A DNA stretch of 64,000 bases from Collybia mongolica (taxonomy: Eukaryota; Basidiomycota; Agaricomycetes; Agaricales; Clitocybaceae). Where the stretch lies: positions 992,001 to 1,056,000 of the forward strand of contig JAAXNY010000010.1 in the NCBI GenBank assembly GCA_013420905.1, read 5' to 3'. Shown here piece by piece: positions 48,439 to 57,733 of this stretch. Each line of letters begins with the position of its first letter. The stretch's first letter is position 1. A model generated the notes under the pieces. It did not search any database. It had not been told where the DNA came from and was given only the letters and a program-made list of their open reading frames with translations. The position numbers and the translations under genes were made by a program.

Positions 48439-49675
48439 ATGAATTCCTCCAAACCCTCCCTGATTTATGAGCCAACCACTATTGTCCTTGCAAAGCTACG
48501 TGGCTTCCCCCCCTGGCCAGGCATGGTGAGTAGTTGCACATTCCGCACAGTAAGAGACTTGAAGGTAGTTCCCTCTATCTGACAGCTATTTTTTCTTTTA
48601 AAAATAGGTTGTTGATCCGGGGTCTGTTCCAGCCGATGTTGTGAAAAAGCGAGCGGCATCCAAGCAGCCTGCTGTTCATTGCGTCAAGTTTTTCCCTAGA
48701 GGCGACTAGTGAGATATCTATTTTTGAAGCAGGAATACCTGATAGAGCCATTTGAAGCGCGTGGCTTGCACCGAAACACCTGTCTAAATTACCAACGCGC
48801 GATATCAAATCGTACATCAATCAACCCACGCACAGCTCAAAAAGCCTCTTACAAGCATATCGCACCGCCCTGGATCCCAAGCAAGGGGAGCCGCAAACTG
48901 TAAAAACACCTCTGGCAGGGGTGGATACAGCAGGTGACCAGCCGGGGCCCTCATACGTGCCGATGGAGCAGGCCGCAAAGAAGAGAATGCGTGGCTGTGA
49001 GGAATCGATCCCAATGCCATCCACAAAATCGAGAAAGCGGCAGAGGCAAGACACCAGCTTGGAGACTCCCATTGAATCCCAGAGTGGGGATCGAGACGAA
49101 GCCCAGGAAGAAGCCGAGCACACAGATTCAAGTGAGGATAGGCTTGATTATCCGTTCCAAGATGTGGTCCACAAGAAAGACGACGGCAGTCGTAAGTCGT
49201 CTCATTGTATGACTTTAAGGCCTTATCCCAGCTCATCCACCTGTCACCGCACCCAAGCGGACTACACAAACGACCCCAAAGCTACCAAGATGCGAGAGTG
49301 GCGATTTCAGCTTCAGAAGTCCTTCTTAGGGAAGGGCTTTATAAAAGACGAGGTATACTGTTTGAGTTGGCATGCAGCACACAGCGACTTACTGACACAT
49401 CCCGGTCACAGGATACGCCTCGCCTCAATGCCCTCTTCACAGCCGTTGAATCTTGTGACAAATATACCGCCAAATCCCTTCGATATTCCAAAATCGCAAA
49501 AGTCATGGTACATATCATGAAGCTTGCAGACGGTATAGTCCCCCGGGAATCTGATTTCAGGTTCAGGGAGAGGGCGAGAGATTTTGCTGAAAAATGGTAC
49601 CCTTTACTGCGCACTGATGGTATGGCGGAGCATGCGAACAGAGGCCCTGGGGGCAAGGGTGTATGGCAGGAATAA
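48439..49675 (+). CDS. Cargo gene: PWWP-domain chromatin-reader-like protein
   Basis: The start is MNSSKPSLIYEPTTIVLAKL, continuing RGFPPWPGM. The next exon reads VVDPGSVPADVV, AVHCVKFFPRGDY, and an intron joins in frame to AWLAPKHLSKLPTRDIKSYI. Together these form a complete PWWP domain (about residues 18-100) with the PPWP core and the aromatic residues that shape the methyl-lysine pocket. A basic/acidic disordered linker follows, with KSRKRQRQD as a likely nuclear signal. Another exon starts TKMREWRFQLQKSFLGKG and splices to DTPRLNALFTAVESCDKY and SLRYSKIAKVMVHIMKL, a helical module like TFIIS-N/LEDGF-type bundles. It ends with TAA at 49673-49675. All exons join without lesions; the acceptor at 49283 (weak AAAG) is the least certain. 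Such proteins bind methylated H3K36 chromatin in other systems. This one lies wholly between the two hAT copies. Confidence 0.75.
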
Positions 49676-49974
49676 AGGGCGTGGGGTGGAAAATGCGTAC
49701 GTTCTCTTGCAGACCTCTGCCTGTCCATCTGCCTTACTGCTTGGAATTTGCAGCACCGGTGGTAATCTTGGGGCAGCCATGTAAATAAATTTCTTAAATT
49801 GTTTGCTCTATGTATATAACCTTGGCTGTGCGCACTTATATATTACTATATATGTTTGGCCTACCTGCACCCTGTCAAGTGGTGGCAGCTGTACCTTCCA
49901 GCTCACGGCAAAACTGTAGACTGTGGGGGGCACATGTAAATATACCAGGAATACCTTGACAGAATAGCTCGCTC
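49676..49974. other. Spacer inside the cargo
   Basis: This is the convergent 3' region of the PWWP gene and the next, minus-strand, gene. Nothing else is seen. Confidence 0.4.
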
Positions 49975-50700
49975 CTACATACTCTGCCTGATGGCTTGAA
50001 GGCGTGGCGAGGAGTATGGGTAGATGTCACATGCAGGGTGAGACGTGGTGGGATCCGCCTTGGGATAAATGGTTGTTTCCTTGGGCAGGCGCACGTGGAT
50101 AGGGGGCCTACGTAAATTTCGGCCGCAGAAACTCTGAGTACATGCTGTACTCGAAGAAGAGTTCATGAGAAATGGCAGCTGTCGCAACGTAATATCTGCC
50201 AAAAATTGGATGGGAGATCTACAGGGAGGGTGTATGAAGAACAGCGTCTCTCCATTGTCTGTAAACGTGCGATAAGGCAATGGGGAGTCCGTCGTTCCCA
50301 GCTGCGAGTTGGAAGATGTAAAACAGGGAGTCAACGTGAGAATGCCAACCTAGCATTTCTGTGGCCCCACGGTGGCGTTAGATTCGATATTAAAGGCATT
50401 CCTAACCCTCAGCTCTCTCAGAAAGGAATTCAAAATAGTAACTTCAGCAGAACCTGGAACGCAAAAATGCAAACTTACAACAGGTGGCTCAAGAACCTGT
50501 GTGACAGGACTGGCAAAGGAGGTGATATGGTCTCGAGAGTGGTGGTGGGTCTGGATTCCTCCCTCACCTGCTGGTGCCTCACTAATGATTGGCCTTTCTT
50601 GAAGCGGGTGCAGGGTCATTTCCAAATTTAGTTGTTTGGGTCGTTTTGCTATTGTTTTCGCCAAGCCAACAAAACCTTGTGGAATTTCTTCATCAGCCAT
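49975..50700 (-). CDS. Cargo gene: unrecognised protein of about 220 residues
   Basis: The start ATG at 50698-50700 opens MADEEIPQGFVGLAKTIAKR. The exon runs through PVTQVLEPPVVSLHFCVPGS, AEVTILNSFLRELRVRNAFN. A GT..AG intron of about 70 nt (donor after NIESNAT, acceptor TCGCAG) preserves the frame into LGTTDSPLPYRTFTDNGETL and CTQSFCGRNLRRPPIHVRLP, ending at 49975-49977. I recognise no domain. Support is limited to the two long frames, the phase-matched intron and the sensible start. It could also be a chance pair of open frames in transposon DNA. Confidence 0.4.
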
Positions 50701-51569
50701 ACCACCGCCCTCTTGCTGCCCCCCTCCACAAACGCGCGTCCCTCGCCCATCTCTGTGCGTGCCAAAAGCGGGCGACTGTTGCTGGTGTAGCTGTACGGCG
50801 ATCCTCACCCATGGGCACATGACGGCTCATCCAGCCAACACCTTCACCTGCAGGGGCTACGCGCACCAGCTTTGGTGTTTCCAGAGGACCATACGGCGGC
50901 GCAAAGCTAACCTACCTCCCTGACTGGCGTACAATGGCTTTGATCGCGTCAAACTTTGGAAGCGAAGGGGCACATGCAGCAGGCGGAGTATGTGCCAGGC
51001 CTGGCAGAGCTGGGGTGAGTACGGCAGTGAGGCGCCGGCTTTTCTGGGCTGGGATGGGTGCGGCGGTGAGGCGTAGAGAATCAGACCTAAGGGGCAGCCC
51101 AGCTAAGATGGAAACGTGCGGTAGATGCTCAGGCTCAGGGCTGCCTTTATGGATCCGGAAAAGCATGTGGCGGCGATTGTCAGGAACGGAGGGCTCTGAG
51201 TTCAATCCCGCCCCATGCAGCCCACTGACTGGCAGGCTGTGAATATATTTGATTTTCTCCCCCCCAGCACCCACAGGCGCTGCTAAGCAAGCACATGGGA
51301 TGTCACTTTTATATCAAATGGACCCATTCATGCGAGATCTACAGGCCATTGCCTGATTTTGGACAGCCCCGAGCTTTTATTTAGGGGAGCTGGCCACATA
51401 TGCAATCACATCACTGCCCATTTTGTCTGAGTAGATGCCAACCTGCTGACATCGTGAGCAGTAAGGGCAGAGCCAAGCCCTCGCATGTGTTCAAGTAAAT
51501 TGTTTTTTTCAAACGGCTCTGTATCCGCTCTGGCTGCTGACGGCCACGGCTGGAAGGATATAGGACGTC
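50701..51569. other. Cargo stretch without a supported gene
   Basis: A minus-strand open frame at 50912-51240 is Pro/Ala-rich and could be an upstream exon of the 49975-50700 gene (possible acceptor just right of 51240). No domain is recognisable and no ATG is found. Confidence 0.35.
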
Positions 51570-51845
51570 CTAATGTTTCTCAGGGGGAATATGATGGGGC
51601 ATCCTGCTAATAGCAAAGAGGATGAAGCTGTCCCATCGCGTTTCCCGGGAGAGGTGAAGTGCAAATATTTTCATGGCTTGATCATGAGCCCGCTGCTGGA
51701 TATCTGCTGGAGCCTCATCGTTTGAAGAGACGGGGAAGACGGCGGCCCTTAGCGCTGGGCAAAGATCCGGTACACCTGGAGTGATGCGCCTGAAATGTTT
51801 GGTGATGTTGTCGATGGCTCTGCGGGATGAAGGTGGGCCGTGTTT
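51570..51845 (-). CDS. Cargo: probable terminal exon of an unrecognised gene
   Basis: A good acceptor (pyrimidine-rich CTTCTCCCTCTCAG on the minus strand) precedes an open frame of about 90 codons: KHGPPSSRRAIDNITKHFRR, DIQQRAHDQAMKIFALHLSR, and a TAG at 51570-51572. The HDQAM string also occurs in the SAP-like protein (near 47080), but the rest does not match. Upstream exons toward 52100 could not be placed. Confidence 0.35.
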   Translation of the reverse strand, partial: KHGPPSSRRAIDNITKHFRRITPGVPDLCPALRAAVFPVSSNDEAPADIQQRAHDQAMKIFALHLSRETRWDSFILFAISRMPHHIPPEKH

Positions 51846-52114
51846 CTGAGAGGGAGAAGAAATGCTACCAAATTTTGTGAGGCATGTGTAAGAGGGTATG
51901 CCTTTTCATATCGGAGGGAAGACCACGGTCATGAAGCAGGAATGAGGGTTCGGGGTGGACTCACACAAACAGCATTCACCTGGTTTATGTACTGGCACTT
52001 TACAATGAGGCGCGGCACGTAATTATTAGCATCGCGCTGAAATCTTACCATAGACTCACCCACACAAGACACTCCTTTCAAGGCTCACACGTTGAGGCCC
52101 TTAGACGTTTAGAG
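51846..52114. other. Spacer inside the cargo
   Basis: This possibly contains the 5' exons of the 51570-51845 gene and the promoter of the next plus-strand gene. Neither could be resolved. Confidence 0.3.
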
Positions 52115-53054
52115 ATGGAGAATACCTCATTTGCCTGCCCATGCGGGAACATCAAGATCGTGTGTATCCCCTGCGAAGACAGTGAGTCGGGTCCGAAGTG
52201 TGAAGAAGTCCTCAACTCTATTGGCATCCCTGTATATGTCGGGAAAGCAGGGGAGGGCCTTCATGTGGTGAGTTCTGTAAACGCCTTCCGTTTCTTTCAC
52301 AAATTCACCCTTCATTAGCAACATCCGCCCCTCATCCTCAGAACACGAAGCGAGGCTTTCCAAGCTGAAAGTGGTCAAAGCATTCAAGTGATTCATGTAG
52401 CATGCATCGTTTGTGGCACCCGCATGTACTCCACGCAGCAAGTTTGCCATCCATCTCAAGGGCCGTTTCTCCCTGGCCCAAGTATTTTGGGTCCAAATAT
52501 ATTAGAGGTGGCACCGCGTCAGAAAAATGGTTGGGTATTTGTATGTAACAAGTCGCTGGTATGTGCGCTGCAGCCCAAGGCTAGCCATCATGACACTAAA
52601 GCCCCCCCTTTTTTAGTTTTCTGTACACCCAAACGGTCCTACAGGTCGATTTTCCCCATGTTTTAGGATTGTTCTCCCACAGCCCCCACCAAAAAATCCC
52701 TTCAACAAGGGTGCATTTGTTTCTCGCGGGCCAAGTTTCGATCCTTCGGGCCATCTCCAGCCGGTCTTTCCCCGACTGAGATTTATCAGAGATTCAATCA
52801 CAGAAAGAGATGGTCACGCTTTGGCGCGGTACTTATTAGAGCAGGTCCTTGACCACTCATCTCGCCTTCGTCAGGAATTGGCAATCCAAGTAAATGCCCT
52901 CATCCGAAAAACGCAAGAGGAGGAGTCTATGATGAAGAACGATGTTATCTACCTAAGTAAAACATGTGACAGGGCTATTGAGGATGCCCTGAAACAATAC
53001 AGGGGTACGTTGTTGGATCCAATGCCCGTGGCTGTGGAGCATTGGTTCCAGTGA
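52115..53054 (+). CDS. Cargo gene: Cys-rich N-terminus and helical C-terminus, unrecognised
   Basis: The first exon reads MENTSFACPCGNIKIVCIPC, with Cys pairs spaced as in small zinc-binding motifs, up to GLHV and a GTGAGT donor (52269). A middle frame carries another Cys pair (HVACIVCGTRMYSTQQ). The last exon is clearly helical: DGHALARYLLEQVLDHSSRL, RQELAIQVNALIRKTQEEES, DVIYLSKTCDRAIEDALKQY, ending at 53052-53054. How the middle exons join is unresolved because more than one frame is open at 52640-52850. The protein is likely nuclear or DNA-associated if the Cys motifs bind zinc, but no family is recognised. Confidence 0.42.
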
Positions 53055-54669
53055 TGCTTGTGGGAGGTGGCGAAATCCTTGTGCTTTTCTTTTCTACCCA
53101 TTTGGTCCTGTGCTATTGTACAAACACCATGAAACCCCTTTACTTTGCGCGCCGCAGGCAGCTAGTAATACCTGAATCTGGGGGTTATAAATTTGCGCGG
53201 TCTGCCAAAAGCAACATACGCTTGCATGAAAAGAGGGCCCGAGCTGAAATGCAAGGGCAATTGGTGTGTACTTGGTAGATGGTTGACAGGGGCGTACATG
53301 AGATGTTGTGCTTTATGTTCTCACCCACTTTTTCAGACCAAAATCAGTTGAGACGCCCTGTCACCCAAACGTACTGGCTTTGCACCGTACATTAACTTCC
53401 AGCCCTCCCAAAGCCTTCATACGGAAAAAGAATTACGAAGTAAGCGAAACAATAGGGCACACCCAAATTTGAGTGAGACGCCCTGTTGCCCGGCCCTCAG
53501 ATACGCCTTCTGTGGGTGGATGTTCCGTGCCTCTTTACTAGTCCAAATAGAGACCTTCCCTCCTTCCTCGTATATTTTCGTGAAGACCTCTGAGCCCAGT
53601 GGTGTGAGATGATCCCAGTGTCAGCTTTGCAGCACTTGCAGATCAGGATAGATTCTACATACAGCTACAAAGCACCCCACAAAAAATGCCTGATGGTTGT
53701 TTGGATACGTTTTGGGTTCTGACGTAAGTCCAAATTCTTGACCTCAGCATAGAAAAATATGTCAATGGTTTTATATTATAGTGTATAGGTAATTAATCCA
53801 CATTCACTCTCAAGCTACTGCCCAGAACCTCCTTCGCAACGTGACCCCATTTTTCATGCTTTCTCTTAAGACACGAAGTTCGCTGTGGCTCCCATCACGC
53901 TTGCAGCGACGAAGTGCGTTGGATCAATTGGGTGGGCCGAAGATGGCTGCACCATCTTCGACATCAGACGTGGGAGGTGTAGCAGCCAAGGGAGCGGCCT
54001 CTGCGTCCAGCGAGAATAAGAATGTGTGATGCTCTGAGCTATCACTAAATTTCTCCTAGATCCGAACACCTGTCAATAAGATAATATTGGTAAAGGCATT
54101 GTGATACTCACCAATATGGCCAATGCAGCCAATTTCTTTTGTACAGCAAGAATGGTGTGAGCAGTATACTCTGCAGAGCCGGGCCACGGGGTGGGGGAGC
54201 CTGATTTGGATATGGTAGTGGTTGTTACTGGCATTGGTTCAAGTGTTTGGTTGTTACGGTGAAATAGGGCTTGTTGAGGGGCTGAGAGAATGCAGCAGCT
54301 TATAAACAATAAGCAGCTGAGATTCGAATATAAAAATTGGAGACGGAAACAAATGAATGATCTAAGATGCAGAGAGGAAAACTGTGAGGCGACAGGATGC
54401 CGTAATGAGGCGCAACAATGCCTGTATTGTTGCCTCAACAGACATGGTGCGAAAAGGTATAGATCTTTCTCTGTATTTGCAGTCTGTATTTATAAATAGA
54501 TAAGATCGTAGCAGCTGGAGTTGTAACTGATGGTACATCCCCCTTCCACAAGGCCGCAAGTTTGAATATTCTTTGTAGTAAGATTCTATTATGACAATTT
54601 TTCCAACAGCCTGCCACATGCATCGAATAACAGATTAACGCCAACCAAATGTGCAGCTTTACGTGGGCA
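53055..54669. other. Cargo stretch without a supported gene
   Basis: Minus-strand frames at 53866-54069 and 54073-54438 and plus-strand frames at 53042-53278 and 54290-54499 have no recognisable motifs and no good splice connections. The stretch ends at the right hAT element. Confidence 0.4.
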
Positions 54670-55544
54670 TAGTGGTTTGCAGGGCTGGGCTGGGCTCAAA
54701 AGCCCGGGCTTGGGCTCAGCTTGAGGGGGCTCAGGCTTGAAGAAACCCTGAGCCGAGCCCTGACCAAGGGCTCGGGCTGGGCTCAGGCTGGGCTCAGGCC
54801 TGGGCCTGGGCTTTTGGGTGAAGAAACCATAGATTGAGAAGGACGATGGTGTCTATGTAATACTTTGCACAAAAACCTCATCTTCGTCAACATCCTGGAA
54901 ACCTTCGTCATCTCGGAGATTGTGAACAAGGTCATCCCAGCCCTGCTGCCCATTGCCCCTTTCCTCTGAGTCCAGGTCCTCTTCAAATTCAACCTCTTGT
55001 GCAGTGCTCGGCTCTTCACGGAAAATAAGATCTCGGCAGTAGAGACACTTCAAAAACTGTAACAACTCGACGATGTCAGGCTTCAGTCGATTGCGGCGTT
55101 TGCTGATTGTGATCCCTGCAGATGAGAACGCACGCTCACTCGAGACTGACGATGCCATGATTGCAAGGTAGTCACATGCAAGCGATGCCCACACAGGGTA
55201 TTGATTAGCGTTCCACTGCAGGCATAGTCAAATTCGATGACATGGCATTTAATTCGGGCGTGGGGCCGACATCACAGGAACAATAGTTTGTCCCTGGTCC
55301 TGATTTTTCCTTTTTTAGTGGCTGAAGAACTGTATAGTCGGTGAATGTCCGCCATCAATATTGATGGCGGCATGCTGTGGAATAACCATACAAAGCCCGG
55401 GCTCGAGGGCTCGGCTCAGGCTTTCAATCTCATGAGCCGAGCCCTGAGCCGAATGGGCCTTGTGGCAGGGCTCGGCTGGGCTCAGGCTTTCAGGGCTCGG
55501 CAGCCCGGGCTTCAGGGCTTTGAGCCCAGCCTTGCAAACCACTA
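54670..55544 (-). mobile_element. Right short hAT element, non-autonomous, 875 bp
   Basis: It has the same boundaries and internal structure as the left copy, in the same orientation, with one extra 11-bp unit in the G+C-rich end near 54781. Left inner flank CGTGGGCA and right flank ATCCCGCC differ, so this copy alone has no target duplication. Confidence 0.9.
54853..55194 (-). CDS. hAT transposase C-terminal dimerisation domain (right copy)
   Basis: The 113-codon frame is as in the left copy (MWASLACDYLAIMASSVSSE, RAFSSAGITISKRRNRLKPD). It differs from the left copy at four positions (L/S, H/R, and D/N twice). The catalytic domain is absent. Confidence 0.85.
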   Translation of the reverse strand: MWASLACDYLAIMASSVSSERAFSSAGITISKRRNRLKPDIVELLQFLKCLYCRDLIFREEPSTAQEVEFEEDLDSEERGNGQQGWDDLVHNLRDDEGFQDVDEDEVFVQSIT

Positions 55545-55552
55545 ATCCCGCC
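55545..55552. repeat. Right 8-bp target-site duplication
   Basis: ATCCCGCC directly follows CCACTA at the outer end of the right hAT copy and equals 45179-45186. It lies inside codons of the STAND-like gene (minus strand GGCGGGAT). Confidence 0.92.
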
Positions 55553-57397
55553 CTTACATACTCTGTTACGAAATTTGTTGTGGAGATGCTAGTGTTGCCG
55601 TATATGAGTACTGGAGAAGCCAGCCCTCGCTCCGAGCGAACATAACGCAACGTGTCCGCCCCTGCAAAGGTATTCAAGATGCCCGATTCCCAGCGCACGT
55701 TCTGTGTAATGAAGCGGAGACGGTGAGCAGCAGCTGTAGCATATAGTTGTGCTATCAGGTGATATGTGAGTTAGTAGAAAGCCAATCAGAAGTTGCTGTG
55801 ACCTTCGTTTGACTCTATCCAATCCTTTAATTCGGCAGTTGTAGAAAATACCACAGCTGTGATACCCAATCTCATCGAGTAGTTGATCATAGCATCACTG
55901 ACTTGTGGATTGGATCCACCAGTGATGAAAACCAGGGTCGGGTGGACAAGCAAATGTTTACCTGTATCTTGGAATGAGAGCAACGGAAACTGACAGAATA
56001 GTATACGTACCTGTCAAAGCCGGCAATTTCTGAGGTCCTATACCCCACACAACGTGATATCCCACCCATTCCGTATCTCGTACTCCTTTCGCAAGTGCAT
56101 CTATGTACCCATGTAGAATTCGAAGATCTGACGTTGAACCAGCACGAGAGTAATGGGACACATAAGTAGTCGTATTAATGGAAGAGCCAGCAAGGATTAG
56201 GTCAGGGGACGGGAATTGACGCCCGCGTATATACCGCAAAAAACTTTCACCAGCAGTCAGATTTGGGCCCCCAGCGGCGTCTTTCCCAAGTGCGTTGTCA
56301 GAGACGAATCGCAGGCGATGTGCAGCCGCCGTTTCACGGAGAGTGGCTACATTGCGTGACAAAAAAGTCAAATCATCAAACTAGCCTGTACCGGGTTCTG
56401 GTGTGCGCCTACCATCGTTAGCCTCCATCCATGCTTTGGCTGTTACTGTAGATGTGAAGGCAAGCACTGTGATACCGAAGGATTCAGCATATTTCATGGA
56501 CGCTTCTTGGTTATCCAAGCCAACCCATAGCATCAATCGCTTGATATCCGGGCTTTGTGCCACCGAATACGCTGTTTACCTGTGAATGAGGAAACCGCCC
56601 GGTACAGCGGGGCGATATAGAATACCAGGGGGAGGCATCCTCAAATTATCAATAGCTTCTCGAATCGAGCGCCTCCCAACAAAGCGATCGAAGCTCGATG
56701 GTGTTATTCCACCATAACCCACTTCATCCAGACGGTGCGTCAGTACCTGTGCCATTTCAGATAGCGGCTGATTGAGCCAGAGGCCAAGAGCATCACAGAA
56801 CCTCGGAGCAGGGCAACAGAAAGCTTGCTTCCTGAAATAGTTTATCTTTGACTTGTACCGTCGTTTCAGGAAAAATACTCACCCTGTCGTCCCAATCATT
56901 TGTGTCCAAAAATCGCTCACTTCCGTATTGGTTGCATAATCGGCTGAGGAAGGCAGCGGCTTGGAAGCGGAGGAGGCGGAAGAGGGCCCATTGAGAGATG
57001 ATAATTGCACCGCAAGAGCTAGGACGCCGATCTTCTGATCAAGCCTATTCCTATCTTCCCTCAGTTCGTCCACCACAGAGGATGGATCAAGAAATGCCAG
57101 TATACGTTTGCTCAGATTCCCCTTCTTGCACGCCTTGGATTCCTGCCAGAGTACCAGGTGTTCTTGAGCGCATGTGAGCGTCTCGCCAATATCTTGGACA
57201 CAAACCAAGATACCATGGTCATTTCAGAGAGAACCATCGGAGATTCTGGTTTGCAGAGGCTTGACCACAATCGTAATGGATGAGAGCGTACCTCGAAGGT
57301 CCCGAATCGTATCACCGGTTGCTTCCAGTTGGTCAACCCATGTGTATATAGAAATCGCAGTAGAGACCACAGTGGCCAGGATAGAAAGCGGATCCAT
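55545..57397 (-). pseudogene. STAND/NLR-like N-domain protein with two tandem repeats, disrupted by the composite hAT element
   Basis: The ATG at 57395-57397 begins MDPLSILATVVSTAISIYTW, the typical helical N-terminal domain of fungal STAND proteins, followed by CVQDIGETLTCAQEHLVLWQ and PSSVVDELREDRNRLDQKIG. Further exons give TNTEVSDFWTQMIGTTG and LDEVGYGGITPSSFDRFVGR. Two homologous alpha/beta repeats follow: IKRLMLWVGLDNQEASMKYA ... TSTVTAKAWMEAND and HPTLVFITGGSNPQVSDAMI ... TTAELKDWIESNE. The exon starting TLRETAAAHRLRFVSD in repeat 1 is matched by LYATAAAHRLRFITQN in repeat 2. Repeat 2 stops at TEYVRAG, exactly at the insertion; its end lies at 45066-45186. The coding frame runs into the transposon and ends at 55315. 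Two further in-frame stops (TGA at 57224-57226, TAA at 56576-56578) are not removed by introns of normal size, although a 98-nt intron could remove the first. Confidence 0.8.
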
Positions 57398-57733
57398 GGA
57401 TAACTGGACTAGGATACCTGTGGAGTAAGCGGGGCTTCTGGGTTTGAATTGACAGCCTCTGCGTTTTAGTGCTCGACCCTGTGTTGGGAGTTACAGCCGG
57501 TGAGTACCATTTCAAGTTGCAAAACTTCATTTATAATGAGCAGAAGGGCCCTAGATGGCTTTGCAGTACTTGCGGGAGGAGGGGTTTTGAACCACCTGAA
57601 TCCTGTAGAAGCGTTGGGGACTTTAGCAACGGGGGTGAATTGGGGCGATATACGATCTATTGAGTTTGGAAACATAGCTTCTAACACGGGGTGCACAAAA
57701 TCCGGAAATACAAAATTACCAGAATGCCCATCG
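57398..57733. other. Spacer between the STAND-like gene and Mob2b
   Basis: About 0.34 kb with overlapping short open frames on both strands and no recognisable motif. It should contain the promoter of the STAND-like gene. Confidence 0.45.

Larger units (their letters stand above)
45187..55544. mobile_element. Composite hAT transposon, 10,358 bp, carrying cargo genes
   Basis: Two short hAT elements in the same orientation (45187-46050 and 54670-55544) bracket 8,619 bp of unlike DNA. The outer ends form a near-perfect terminal inverted repeat (TAGTGGTTTGCARGGCYGGG, then CTCAAA). The outer flanks share the 8-bp duplication ATCCCGCC. The inner flanks (GGGCTGAG at 46051, CGTGGGCA at 54662) match neither each other nor the outer ones. 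That is what transposition of the outermost pair of ends would leave. The host gene can be read across the insertion with one copy of the duplication removed, so the whole unit is one insertion. An alternative is homologous recombination of a cargo-bearing DNA circle into a single resident element. No complete transposase lies inside. Confidence 0.85.

Noticed and set aside
51195..51230. tRNA-like T-arm (GAGTTCAATCCCGCC)
   Set aside because: The T stem does not pair and no acceptor or anticodon arms fit upstream.
46051..54669. A complete transposase inside the cargo
   Set aside because: I looked for hAT catalytic and BED-finger motifs and for other transposase signatures on both strands and recognised none. 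The dimerisation domains in the two ends are the only transposase sequence.
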